In this document: piece by piece, positions 26,129-34,850 of the stretch
How positions within the stretch are numbered: the first letter of the stretch is position 1
Layout of the letters: each line of letters begins with the position of its first letter
Assembly (NCBI GenBank): GCA_020634875.1
Contig: JACKAX010000003.1
Coordinates: 62,001 to 126,000, forward strand
DNA from: Anaerolineales bacterium
GTDB lineage: Bacteria; Chloroflexota; Anaerolineae; Anaerolineales; JABWBV01
DNA length: 64,000 nt
Direction: 5' to 3'
Program-made: the position numbers and the translations under genes
Notes under the pieces: generated by a model
What the model was told of the DNA's origin: nothing
What the model saw: only the letters and a program-made list of their open reading frames with translations
Databases searched by the model: none

Positions 26129-26626
26129 ATGAAATATGTTGTCACAATCAACGAACGAGAGTATCAAGTAGATATTATAGAAGAGGGGCGCGTCAACATT
26201 GACGGAACGGAACTGGCGGTGGATTATCTGTCTGTGAGCGGGCAACCGATTTATTCCCTCATCGTAAACGGACATTCGTATGAGGCATTTGTCTCGCCCA
26301 ATCAGAGCGAGTGGCAGGTGATGTTGCATGGGAATCTGTACGATGTCCGGGTGGAAGATGAACGGGAACGGCGTCTCCGCGCGGCCTCGACAGGCGGGGA
26401 AAGGAACATGCTGAATTTCAACTCAAAGCCCCGATGCCAGGGCTTGGTTGTTGCCATCCCGGTCAGCGAAGGACAAGAAGTCAACAAAGGGGATGTACTG
26501 GTGATTCTGGAATCGATGAAGATGCAAAACGAGTTAAAGTCCCCCAAAGATGGCAAGGTGGGACAAATCCGCGTGAATCCGGGGGCGAGTGTGGAGCAAA
26601 AGGCGGTATTGCTAACCGTGGAGTGA
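26129..26626 (+). CDS. Biotin carboxyl carrier protein
   Basis: 165 residues. The C-terminal 75 form a biotinyl domain with the lysine site ESMKMQNE; flanking segments VIPVSEGQEV and VNPGASV are typical. The N-terminal half (YVVTINEREYQVDI) is a linker domain like the one found in fused acyl-CoA carboxylase alpha chains. Third gene of the carboxylase operon. Confidence 0.9.
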   Translation: MKYVVTINEREYQVDIIEEGRVNIDGTELAVDYLSVSGQPIYSLIVNGHSYEAFVSPNQSEWQVMLHGNLYDVRVEDERERRLRAASTGGERNMLNFNSKPRCQGLVVAIPVSEGQEVNKGDVLVILESMKMQNELKSPKDGKVGQIRVNPGASVEQKAVLLTVE

Positions 26627-26636
26627 GGTAACTGCC

Positions 26637-26688
26637 GCAAAAAAAGGGTGTGCGGGGGTTGTACAACCCCCGCACACCCTTTTTTTGC
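26637..26688. terminator. Perfect 52-bp palindrome, bidirectional terminator
   Basis: Two 26-nt arms with no mismatch and no loop: GCAAAAAAAGGGTGTGC, then GGGGGTTGT, mirrored exactly. Ends the carboxylase operon 16 bp before the murI start. Confidence 0.88.
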
Positions 26689-26704
26689 GAGTTAAAATAT
26701 TCCT

Positions 26705-27528
26705 ATGTTAACTACCTCTCTCCAACCCATCGGCTTGTTTGACTCAGGCGTGGGGGGGCTTTCCGTTTACCGGGAAATCCGCAAACAACTTCCCCACGAA
26801 AACCTCATTTATTTTGCCGATCAGGCGCATGTGCCGTACGGGGCGCGCACCCTCGAAGAAGTTCGTGCCCTTTCCGAAACGATCACCCGCTGGCTGCTCA
26901 CACAGGGCGCGAAGATGATCGTGATTCCCTGTAACACAGCGTCCGCCGCGGCCCTGCATTATCTCCGCCAAAAATTCCCTGATGTCCCCTTCGTGGGGAT
27001 GGAACCCGCCGTTAAACCCGCCGCGGAACAAACCCAAACAGGCGTGGTCGGCGTCCTGGCGACCCCTGTCACCTTTCAGGGCGAGTTGTACGCCTCCGTG
27101 GTGGAACGGTTCGCACAGGGGGTAAACGTTCTGCAACACACCTGTCCTGGCCTGGTGAACGAAATCGAACAGGGCGCGGTCCATGGAAACGGGGCGCGGC
27201 ACATTCTCGAAGACGCCCTCCACCCGATGCTAGCAAAAGGGATTGATACCGTTGTTCTGGGTTGTACGCACTACCCGTTCGTCATCCCGTTGATTCAAGA
27301 GATTGCTGGCCCGAACGTGCGGGTGATCGATCCGTCTCCGGCGGTGGCGCGGCAGGTGAGACGCCTTCTCCCCTCACCCCTAACCCCTCTCCCGCCAGGA
27401 GAGGGGTATATCCGATTTGTGACAACGGGGGAGGGGCGCAGTTGCGGGTGGGGTTGCGGAATTTGTTGGGGATGGAAGCGGAGGTCGAAGCGATTCCGTG
27501 GGAAGAGATTGAACGGGAGGCCGTATGA
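26705..27528 (+). CDS. murI: Glutamate racemase, frameshifted near its 3' end
   Basis: Glutamate racemase makes D-glutamate for peptidoglycan. The two catalytic cysteines are in PCNTASAAAL and GCTHYPF, and the start GLFDSGVGGLSVYREI is classic. After RQVRRLL the frame reads LPSPLTPLPPGEG, the translation of an inserted palindromic repeat, and then goes out of frame in a GGGG run near 27435. In the other frame the expected end (QLRVGLRNLLGMEAEVE) continues to a TGA at 27528 that overlaps the next start as ATGA. One missing G explains it, so either a sequencing error or a fresh mutation. Confidence 0.88.
27368..27406. repeat. Palindromic repeat inserted in murI
   Basis: CCCCTCTCC-CGCCA-GGAGAGGGG preceded by CCCCTCACCCCTAA. 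This is the form of a widespread environmental 'CCCTCTCCC...GGGAGAGGG' repeat, here in frame inside a coding region. Confidence 0.75.
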
Positions 27529-28007
27529 CCCACAAAGATTTTGACGAAGACGCTTACATTCACCGCATCCAAACCGGGCCGTGTTTCATCTGCGAGATGA
27601 TCGCCGGACGGTTAGCAGGGAATCACGTGATTTATCAGGATGAGCATTTCATTGCGTTTTTGAGCAAATGGATGACCCTGTACGGGCACACCCTCGTTGC
27701 CCCCATCCAACACAAAGAGCAGGTGACGGGCGATTTTTCCCCGGAAGAATATTTGGAACTTCAACGGGCAGTGTATCGGGTGGCCGAAGCTGTGCGGAAA
27801 GCGTTTGCCCCGGAGCGGGTGTACATTTTGTCGTTGGGTAGTCAGCAGGGAAACCAGCACGTTCACTGGCACATTGCGCCGCTCCCGCCGGGCGTGCCGT
27901 TCAAGGAGCAGCAACTTGCCGCGTTGAGTATTGCGCGGGGGATTTTGGATTTGTCGGACGAGGAGATGGGGAGGATGACAGAGAAGGTTAGGAATATGAT
28001 GGAGTGA
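27525..28007 (+). CDS. HIT-family hydrolase
   Basis: 160 residues with the histidine triad HVHWH followed by IAPLPPG, which hydrolyses or transfers nucleotide phosphoesters (AMP-type or Ap4A-like substrates). The N-terminal CFICEMIAG contributes a Cys pair often seen in the family. Its ATG overlaps the murI stop (ATGA), so they are translationally coupled. Confidence 0.9.
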   Translation: MTHKDFDEDAYIHRIQTGPCFICEMIAGRLAGNHVIYQDEHFIAFLSKWMTLYGHTLVAPIQHKEQVTGDFSPEEYLELQRAVYRVAEAVRKAFAPERVYILSLGSQQGNQHVHWHIAPLPPGVPFKEQQLAALSIARGILDLSDEEMGRMTEKVRNMME

Positions 28008-28093
28008 TAAGTGGGGGAACTTGTGTTATCCCGATTCGACAAACCTCAACTTTTGAGTAAAATATCGTGTCCACGAGAGATATTTCACGTTCC

Positions 28094-28190
28094 AAACTTC
28101 GGAAGTCTTTGGAACTCGTTTTAGGTCGGAATGTAAGAAAAATAAGGCGTTTTTTTACCGTTAGGAGACTGTTGGAGACTTCCGAAGTTT
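28094..28190. repeat. Inverted repeat in the Hsp70-like gene leader
   Basis: AAACTTCGGAAGTCT at 28094-28108 pairs perfectly with AGACTTCCGAAGTTT at 28176-28190. The left arm is itself palindromic (ACTTC-G-GAAGT inside TTCCAAA...TTTGGAA). Confidence 0.75.
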
Positions 28191-28226
28191 TGCGCATTCA
28201 ATCATTTTCTCCCCAAGGAGTTTCTT

Positions 28227-29612
28227 TTGATTTACGTCGGTATGGATTTCGGGACGAGCAATTCATCGATTGCCCGTTTCGAACAGGGTCAAATCCAATT
28301 TTTTGAAATAGACCCCAAAAACATCAACCCGCATCTCCTGCGGTCATTCATTTACATGACCCGCAGTTACGAGCATTTTCTCGGCACGGAAGCCATCGAA
28401 CAATATCTGGAAAGCGAAACGGGCCGCCCTGTCTATTGGGAAACGGTCAAAGTGGGGACCATCGAAAACGTGTGGGCGGGCGTGCCCAGCACCGGGGGCG
28501 AAGCGATTCACGAAATTCGGGATGTCACCGCCGAAGTGGACACTGCCGCCTACGGACGCTTGCTCCAATCCATCAAAACCACCCTCCGCCGCCCGAACAT
28601 CTTTACCCACGGACGCTCGGACTCTCCGCGCGTGCAAGTGTTTGACCGCCTGTACCCCGTTGAGGACCTGATCGCCCTGTTGATGCAAGCTATGCGGAAA
28701 GGTGCGGAAAAGGCGTTGGGCAAACCTGTTGAAGGCGTGGTGATTGGTCGTCCGGTCAAGTTTTCCGATGAACCCGGCGCGGATGAAAAAGCGGAGGGAC
28801 TTCTGCGGCTGGCGGCGCAATTTGCGGGGTTCAAGGAGATTTCGTTTGAGTTGGAACCGGTTGCCGCAGCGCATGTTTACCACCGTCAAGCAGTCACGCG
28901 AGAAAATCTGCTGGTTTTTGACTTTGGTGGGGGGACGCTGGATTTGACGGTGATGAAAGTTGGGGGGGATGAGCCGATGGAGATTCTCGCGACGCACGGG
29001 GTTCTGCTCGGCGGTGATGATCTGGACCGGGCGTTGATCCGCCCCCTGAAACGATACTTTGGCGAGGGGGCCACGCTGGCCGACGGTTCGCCGCTCCCCG
29101 CGCACATGACCGAGATGCTCGAAAGCTGGCAAATGATGGTCAACCTGAGTCGTCCACGTTATTACAACATCTTCGTCCAGGCGAAAAAAGGCAGTCACCC
29201 CGAAGCGATTCACCGGCTGGAGCAATTGGTACGGGCGAATTTGGGTTTTGCGCTTTTTCAAGAATTAGAGCAAGCAAAAATCAGGTTATCTACTGAAAAC
29301 AAAACCCGGATTCATTTTGCGATTAATGGCGCAGAAATCGAAGAGTGGATTACACGCACACAGTTTGAGGGGCTGATCCGCGAAGAATTGGAGATGGCTG
29401 CGGAAGCGGTGGATACCGTTCTGGCAAAAAGCGGGCTATCTGCTGACCAGATTCACGCGGTGCTCCGCACAGGGGGGAGTGGGGAAATCCCTGCATTTAT
29501 CGAGATGTTGGCGGCGCGGTTTGGGCCGGATCGTTTGCGGGCGTTGAATCCCTTTGAGACGATTACGGGGGGGCTGGCGATTAAGGCTGCGGAGATTGAA
29601 CGGGGAAGTTAG
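28227..29612 (+). CDS. Hsp70-family ATPase (YegD-like)
   Basis: 461 residues: an actin-like ATPase domain without the Hsp70 substrate-binding domain. Phosphate 1 loop VGMDFGTSNSSIA, connect segment FDFGGGTLDLTV and adenosine segment RTGGSGEIPAF are all present. It starts at TTG with AAGGAG 6 nt before. Partner and client are unknown. The leader holds an inverted repeat (28094-28190). Confidence 0.85.
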   Translation: MIYVGMDFGTSNSSIARFEQGQIQFFEIDPKNINPHLLRSFIYMTRSYEHFLGTEAIEQYLESETGRPVYWETVKVGTIENVWAGVPSTGGEAIHEIRDVTAEVDTAAYGRLLQSIKTTLRRPNIFTHGRSDSPRVQVFDRLYPVEDLIALLMQAMRKGAEKALGKPVEGVVIGRPVKFSDEPGADEKAEGLLRLAAQFAGFKEISFELEPVAAAHVYHRQAVTRENLLVFDFGGGTLDLTVMKVGGDEPMEILATHGVLLGGDDLDRALIRPLKRYFGEGATLADGSPLPAHMTEMLESWQMMVNLSRPRYYNIFVQAKKGSHPEAIHRLEQLVRANLGFALFQELEQAKIRLSTENKTRIHFAINGAEIEEWITRTQFEGLIREELEMAAEAVDTVLAKSGLSADQIHAVLRTGGSGEIPAFIEMLAARFGPDRLRALNPFETITGGLAIKAAEIERGS

Positions 29613-29615
29613 AAA

Positions 29616-29640
29616 CGTAGAACGTAAAACGTAAAACATC
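29616..29640. repeat. Tandem AAACGTA/GAACGTA words
   Basis: Words of the type (A/G)(A/G)AACGT repeated three to four times right after the Hsp70-like stop. A second array of the same words lies at 29953-29985 after the next gene. Confidence 0.55.
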
Positions 29641-29668
29641 GTGTGTTTGCGGATAAAAAAGGTCGAGT

Positions 29669-29952
29669 ATGTTAGAAGTTTTTCGAGAGGAAAGTAGTCC
29701 CGCTGGGGATTGGGTGGAGGCGAGTTGCGGGAGATGGTGGTGGCGTATGAACGCGTGATTATCACTCCGGTGGAGGCGGCAGAACGGTTTGGGGAAACGG
29801 TGACCCTGCCGGTGTTGCGCGACGGGGCGCGGATGGCGAGCGGGGAGGCGGCGTTGAAGAAGTTTCTCCGCGATTTCGAGAAGTTCGCCGCGCAATGGCG
29901 GATGTTTCAGGGCGATTTTTGTTATGTGGATGAGGAGGGGGAGACGTGCTAA
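29669..29952 (+). CDS. Small hypothetical protein, frameshifted near residue 18
   Basis: From ATG 29669 the frame reads MLEVFREESSPAGDWVEA and then goes wrong; one extra G near 29722 would join it to ELREMVVAYERVII and on to the stop at 29952, about 94 residues in all. The open part alone starts at a poor TTG. I recognise no family. The ending FCYVDEEGE is acidic. The reconstruction is convincing because the two halves meet without loss. Confidence 0.5.
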
Positions 29953-29985
29953 ATGTAGAGCGTAAAACGTAGAACGTAAACGAAA
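29953..29985. repeat. Tandem (A/G)AACGTA words, second array
   Basis: ATGTAGAGCGTAAAACGTAG and AACGTAAACG in a row, between convergent genes. Same word as at 29616-29640. Confidence 0.5.
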
Positions 29986-29987
29986 GT

Positions 29988-31313
29988 TTAGAGGGCGGCG
30001 AGGATCAGTTCGGCGGCTTGGGACGCGCCACCGTATTGGCGTAGTTTTTCCCGGATGAGCATGGCATTTTCTTTGTAAGAGGGGGTGGCGAGGATGTGGC
30101 GCACTTTGGCGCGCAAGGTTGCGGGGTTGAGGTGTTTTTGGCGGCCTGATGCGTCGGTGTCAGGGAGGATGACTTCGCCTGCGCCGAGGGCGGCGACGCG
30201 GCGGGCGTTGGATTCACGTTCGGAGTAGGTGGGGAGGATAAGGGCGGGGGTGCCGGTGTATAGCCCGGTTTGGCAAGAGCCGTAGCCACCGTGGTGGATG
30301 AGTAGCGCGCTACGCTCCGCCATCGCGAGGCCGGGGAGGTAGGGGGCGAAGTGGAAATTTGCGGGGAGAGGAAGAAATTTGCGGGGGAGGGGATGGTGAC
30401 CGGTGCTGAGGGCGACTTGCACGGGTTCGTCTTTAAGCGCTTCGATACATGTCGCGATGACAATGTTCGAGTCAAACGGGGTGCTGACACCTGGGGCGTA
30501 GCGGGGGTTTCCGGAGTAGACCCAGATCAGGGGCGGTGCGGGAAGGGGACGGTTTGCCCAGGGGGGGAGGGGGGCATCGGTTTGTTGCCAGAGGATGGGG
30601 CCGATGTAGGTGCCTTCGGCGTCGGGGGGGAGGGGGTCGGTTTCGGGGGTGCCGAGGATGAGGGTCAGGTTGCCCAGGAGGAGATCGTTGGTTTGCTGAA
30701 GGGGGGGGAGGGTGTATGTGTTCAGCACACCGTTGAAGGCGGGGAGGGCGGTGGGCAACGCGGGGGGCGGGGGTTTCCACCAGAGGAAGCCGCGGCTTCG
30801 GGGGTGCATATCCGCCTGGATGACGGTGATGAGCGGTTTACGGGCCACGCGAGCGGCGAGGCAGGCAAACGGGTTCCAGAAATCTATCACCGCGTCGGGC
30901 TGGGTTCTTTCGATCAGGCCGATGAGGAGTTCAACGTTAGTGCGGACAAAATCTTCCTGCCACGCGCCGAGCAGGGCCATGAAATGATCCAGATTCCAGA
31001 TTTCCGCAGAACTGTTTTGCAGGGTGCGCCGGGCGAAGGCGGCTAAGAGGGCCAGTTTGTGCCCCGCGCGAGGGGAACGCAACAGGCGGGCAAAGGTCGT
31101 CGGACGAAAATCGCCGGAGATGAGGGCATAAAATGGATCTTTCGGTTGAAGGTTGGGAAAGCCTGCGTCGGCGATGAGGCGGGAGGGCGCGGGGGCAGGG
31201 CTGCAAAAGGCGATGGCATGTCCGCGTTGGTGGAGTTCCCGCGCGAGGGGGAGGGAGCGCGTGAGGAGGCCCAGGTCGTTGGAGGGCAGGGTGGTAAAGA
31301 GAAATTTACGCAC
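29988..31313 (-). CDS. GT1-family glycosyltransferase (MGT-like)
   Basis: 441 residues, GT-B fold. The N-terminus KFLFTTLPSNDLGLLTRS and C-terminal nucleotide-sugar site LLIHHGGYGSCQTGLYTGTPALILP (with HHGG) match macrolide/UDP-glucosyltransferase-like enzymes. The GTG at 31313 overlaps the stop of the upstream deacetylase gene by 8 nt and has AAGGGG before it; an ATG further upstream would lie inside that gene. Acceptor unknown, perhaps a lipid or isoprenoid. Confidence 0.8.
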   Translation of the reverse strand: MRKFLFTTLPSNDLGLLTRSLPLARELHQRGHAIAFCSPAPAPSRLIADAGFPNLQPKDPFYALISGDFRPTTFARLLRSPRAGHKLALLAAFARRTLQNSSAEIWNLDHFMALLGAWQEDFVRTNVELLIGLIERTQPDAVIDFWNPFACLAARVARKPLITVIQADMHPRSRGFLWWKPPPPALPTALPAFNGVLNTYTLPPLQQTNDLLLGNLTLILGTPETDPLPPDAEGTYIGPILWQQTDAPLPPWANRPLPAPPLIWVYSGNPRYAPGVSTPFDSNIVIATCIEALKDEPVQVALSTGHHPLPRKFLPLPANFHFAPYLPGLAMAERSALLIHHGGYGSCQTGLYTGTPALILPTYSERESNARRVAALGAGEVILPDTDASGRQKHLNPATLRAKVRHILATPSYKENAMLIREKLRQYGGASQAAELILAAL

Positions 31314-32178
31314 GAACCCCTTCAAATAAATCCTTTTCGCGTAAGTTGTTTGCAGCCTGGGGATAGGCACGCATGTAGGTGTCTTTTTGGCGCATCAGGC
31401 GAAAGAGCCAACTGATGAGGCCCTGGTTGGGCGGACCACCACCTAACTGACTGGCGTGGCACGCGGAGGCCGTGCGCTGTTTTTCGGCGACGGAAGTGTA
31501 ATCCACGCGGGTATGGATGGGAAAATCCCCTTCTTCGACAAGGGCGAGAATGTCAATGTCTTTGTTGCGCCCAAACTGGCGGGGGTTTTGTCCAAACAGG
31601 GGCATGAGCCAGACGAGAAGCCTCATCCAGAATTTGGGGAACGTTGTGTAATACAACTTCTGCGGGGTGAAGGGGGGGAGGGGTTCGTCGGGGTAGGTGG
31701 CGGTTTCTCCGGCGGTGCGGAAGGCGCGGAGCACGGCGTGATGGGTGGCGATGTGATCGGGGTGCTTGTACCCGCCGATGGGGTCGTGGGTGACGATCAC
31801 TTGGGGGCGGAGATCACGAATGAGATGCACAAGCCGCGCGGCCACCTGTTCCACGGGTTGGTTGACGAGCGCGTCCGGGTGGGCGTTGTCGGGCGTGCCG
31901 GGCATCCCGGAATCACGGTATCCGGCCATAATGAAGCCTTTCAGGCCGAGTTGTTCTGAGGCGCATTGGAGTTCGTTGTAGCGCAGTTCGGCGATGGAGG
32001 TGTATTTTTCTAAAAAGTGGGGGTCAACGGTGCCGCTTTCACCGCCGGTCATGCAAATGTAGTACACCTGCACGCCTTGTTGGGCATAGAGGGCCAGCGT
32101 GCCGCCCATGCCAAAGGACTCGTCGTCGGGGTGGGCGAGGATCGCCACCAACGTTTTGGGGAATAAATTTGTCATCAT
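31306..32178 (-). CDS. PIG-L-family deacetylase
   Basis: 290 residues with the zinc motif AHPDDESFGMGGTLAL near the start and TEWHS-like metal ligands in GGYKHPDHIATHHAV. The family removes N-acetyl groups from N-acetylglucosamine conjugates (phosphatidylinositol, inositol, malate and others). Overlap with the glycosyltransferase start suggests that the two modify the same glycoconjugate, in either order. No mycothiol or bacillithiol ligase is present nearby. Confidence 0.88.
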   Translation of the reverse strand: MMTNLFPKTLVAILAHPDDESFGMGGTLALYAQQGVQVYYICMTGGESGTVDPHFLEKYTSIAELRYNELQCASEQLGLKGFIMAGYRDSGMPGTPDNAHPDALVNQPVEQVAARLVHLIRDLRPQVIVTHDPIGGYKHPDHIATHHAVLRAFRTAGETATYPDEPLPPFTPQKLYYTTFPKFWMRLLVWLMPLFGQNPRQFGRNKDIDILALVEEGDFPIHTRVDYTSVAEKQRTASACHASQLGGGPPNQGLISWLFRLMRQKDTYMRAYPQAANNLREKDLFEGVRA

Positions 32179-32390
32179 GCTCTTCCGTATAAGTTTTGAA
32201 AATCAATTATACTGGTTTGCAGTGCAACTTTCATCTCGTGACGAAAATCGGTTTTCAGGGATGGGACTTATTATTAAAATAGGATTTTCGTCCTTCTTCA
32301 AAGACTTGAAAGGCGCAAAACTTGAAATCCGGGATGACGTAATTATGTGCGTTGTCTGAACCCTTTCCTGGTTGTTTATAGGAGCATTTG

Positions 32391-33563
32391 ATGAAATCCC
32401 AAACCTTTCGTTTCTTTTTCGCTGTGATGGCGCTGGCATTGGTTTCCCTGGCCTGTGCCTCTCTAGCCGGGGGAAATCCCACCGTCCCGACTGTGAACGT
32501 GCCGACGGTGGACATTCCCACGGTGGAAATACCCTCAGTGGAAATACCCACCGTTACTGTCCCAGATATAACCGAACCTACCCCGGCCCCCGAGGGCGGC
32601 GATTCCGGAACGAATCCCACCGCGGGCGCGGACACCCTCAACCTGGATGACCCGGCGCTTTTCGCTTCCTCGGCAGAAGTCAACTCTTACCATATGAATA
32701 TGGTTTTCACGTTCTCCGGGCAAGCGGCGGATGGTACAGCGGTCAACAGTTCTATTCAAGGCGAGGGTGTCTTTTCTACCAACCCTTCGCAATTGAGTTT
32801 CACCCTCCAGACTTCTAGCGCGGATGTTCCTCTCAGTTCGACGGAAATTGTCCAGTTAGATAACACGATTTACATGTCCAGCGCAGAGCTGGGTTGTTTT
32901 TCCCTGCCTGCAGATGAAGGCGATAGCGAGAATCCTTATGATGAACTCGTTAATGCTGGGGATTTCTTAACCGGACAGGCTACCCGCGTCCAACCGGATG
33001 AAACCCTGAACGGCATCCCTGTTTACGCTTACGAACTCACTACGGCGAACCTGGATACCAGCGACCCGGCGGCCCAAAATATTACCGAGATTTCTTTCGG
33101 GCGGTTGTATGTTGCCAAAGATACCGGTTATATCGTTGGGATGGTGATTGATGGACGTGGAAAAGATACTGCTTCGGGCAGTGAGTCTGATTTGGTCGGA
33201 GATATACACTACGAGTTGAATTACTTCGATCTCAACCAGCCTATCACTGTCACTATTCCCGAAGCGTGTGCCCAGGGCGATACGGGCGGCGGTGTGACGA
33301 GCGGGTCTTTCCCTATGCCAGAAGGTGTAACCGATCTAATCTCGATTACCGGGATTACCTCTTTCTCGTCCACCCAAACCCCCGAAGAACTTTCCCAATT
33401 CTACAAAACCGAAATGGTCGCCGCGGGCTGGACGCTGGACAATGAAATCAACGTTTCCGGCCTGGTAACGTTGACCTTCACGAAAGACGGTAAAACCGCG
33501 ACCGTGACCATTACGGCTGATCCCTCCACAGGGAAGACGCAGGTCGCGATTTTTGAAAGTTAA
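32391..33563 (+). CDS. Lipoprotein with pentapeptide VPTV-type repeats
   Basis: 390 residues. A signal peptide ends in a lipobox (LVSLAC), so it is membrane-anchored outside the cell. A low-complexity arm follows (VPTVNVPTVDIPTVEIPSV and TVTVPDITEPTP), then a beta-rich domain resembling LppX/LprG-like or outer-layer carrier lipoproteins (about 80-300), and a last domain (LSQFYKTEMVAAGW) that looks like an independent small alpha/beta unit. Role unknown. ATG 32391 follows GGAG. Confidence 0.7.
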   Translation: MKSQTFRFFFAVMALALVSLACASLAGGNPTVPTVNVPTVDIPTVEIPSVEIPTVTVPDITEPTPAPEGGDSGTNPTAGADTLNLDDPALFASSAEVNSYHMNMVFTFSGQAADGTAVNSSIQGEGVFSTNPSQLSFTLQTSSADVPLSSTEIVQLDNTIYMSSAELGCFSLPADEGDSENPYDELVNAGDFLTGQATRVQPDETLNGIPVYAYELTTANLDTSDPAAQNITEISFGRLYVAKDTGYIVGMVIDGRGKDTASGSESDLVGDIHYELNYFDLNQPITVTIPEACAQGDTGGGVTSGSFPMPEGVTDLISITGITSFSSTQTPEELSQFYKTEMVAAGWTLDNEINVSGLVTLTFTKDGKTATVTITADPSTGKTQVAIFES

Positions 33564-33952
33564 TGGAAAATACATCTCCTCCCGTTATTAAATTTCTTCC
33601 CACCGCGATTCTGTTCGGTGGACTTGGCCTCGCGGGCCTCGGTTGGCTGTTCATTTACACCCTGCCCACTGTCGGCCCGCGCTGGCTGTTTTTCTTGTGC
33701 TGGTTTCTAACGTTGACCGGGGTTTTTCTGCCGGTGATGGCGTTTCTCAATCGCCGTTTCCCCAGTGAAGCCCCGGCGACGCAAGCCGTCATTCTCCGGC
33801 AGGCGACGTGGATCGGCCTGTATGGATGCGTGTTGGCCTGGCTCCAAATCGGCCGCGTGGTGACGTTCCCGCTCGCCCTGTGGATCGCCGCGGGGCTGGG
33901 GTTGGTGGAGTGGTTGTTGCGGTTGCGGGAACGGAGTCTTTGGAAGCCATAA
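33563..33952 (+). CDS. Small membrane protein
   Basis: 129 residues, about four hydrophobic helices. Its ATG overlaps the lipoprotein stop (TAATG), so they are coupled. No recognised family. Confidence 0.6.
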   Translation: MENTSPPVIKFLPTAILFGGLGLAGLGWLFIYTLPTVGPRWLFFLCWFLTLTGVFLPVMAFLNRRFPSEAPATQAVILRQATWIGLYGCVLAWLQIGRVVTFPLALWIAAGLGLVEWLLRLRERSLWKP

Positions 33953-33995
33953 GGAAATAAATGCGAGGGGCTTCGTTAATCTCCTATACTTAAAG

Positions 33996-34463
33996 ATGCG
34001 TCCTGATTTTGCTAACATTACAAAAGAAGCACAAGATATTGCTAAACAAATGGTTATCATTGGCCAACGTTATAGGAATTATTATTTATACGTTGAGCAT
34101 GCACTTCTTGCGCTAATAGAAAAACCGGATAGCCAATTGAAGAGTTTATTCAATCATTTATCCGTTGACACCAAAAAAATTGAGACCGCGACCGAACAAT
34201 ACATTCGATCGCTACCACCAACTTCTCGGGTCTCTATCGGAAGACTTGCCATCCACCCAAGCGTAAAAGAACTTCTCGAAAATTCTCAACTTGAGGCAAA
34301 CCGTATTGGTTCGAGAGGAATTAACTGCTCACATATTTTTTTATCCATCATTAAAAATTACGAAGCGCATACAGATACAAAAATTGGACTGTTGCTAAAA
34401 GATATGGGAATTACCTATAACAAAGTGAAAAAAGCAATTCTTTATCTGGAGACTTGGGGATAA
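33996..34463 (+). CDS. Free-standing Clp N-terminal (Clp-R) domain protein
   Basis: 155 residues that match only the N-domain of ClpA/ClpC: LYVEHALLALIE and later INCSHIFLSIIKN are the two repeat starts. There is no AAA+ module, so it could act as an adaptor or decoy for a Clp protease. The gene and its neighbour at 34851 are AT-rich compared with the genes around them. Confidence 0.75.
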   Translation: MRPDFANITKEAQDIAKQMVIIGQRYRNYYLYVEHALLALIEKPDSQLKSLFNHLSVDTKKIETATEQYIRSLPPTSRVSIGRLAIHPSVKELLENSQLEANRIGSRGINCSHIFLSIIKNYEAHTDTKIGLLLKDMGITYNKVKKAILYLETWG

Positions 34464-34478
34464 ATAGAACTAAACCAA

Positions 34479-34841
34479 ATGGATTTGAACGATAATCATG
34501 TAATAAAACTCTGCATCCAGGGCACCGAAGCCGAATACCAAAAACGCCCCGACGATGCCCGCGCCCTCTACTGGCAAGCCTGGGAATCCGCCACCGACGA
34601 CTACGAAGCCTGTGTCGCTGCCCATTACGTCGCCCGCTTTCAAGAAACGCCCGAAGAGATTTTTCGCTGGAACCAGGAAGCACTCAACCGGGCGGAGGCG
34701 GTAAAAGATGACCGGGTGAAGGCGTTTTATCCGTCGTTGTATGTTAATATGGGGAAGTCATATGAGTTACTGGGGAATGCGGAGGAGGCGAAACGGTTTT
34801 ATGCGTTGGCAGCGGAGTTGGGGTTGGAGCACCGGATTTAG
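34479..34841 (+). CDS. TPR-like small protein
   Basis: 120 residues, helical, with degenerate tetratricopeptide features (ALYWQAWESATDDYEA and YVNMGKSYELLGNAEEAKRF). No catalytic motif. 15 nt after the Clp-N gene. A protein-binding role is likely. Confidence 0.65.
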   Translation: MDLNDNHVIKLCIQGTEAEYQKRPDDARALYWQAWESATDDYEACVAAHYVARFQETPEEIFRWNQEALNRAEAVKDDRVKAFYPSLYVNMGKSYELLGNAEEAKRFYALAAELGLEHRI

Positions 34842-34850
34842 AGTGAAAAG

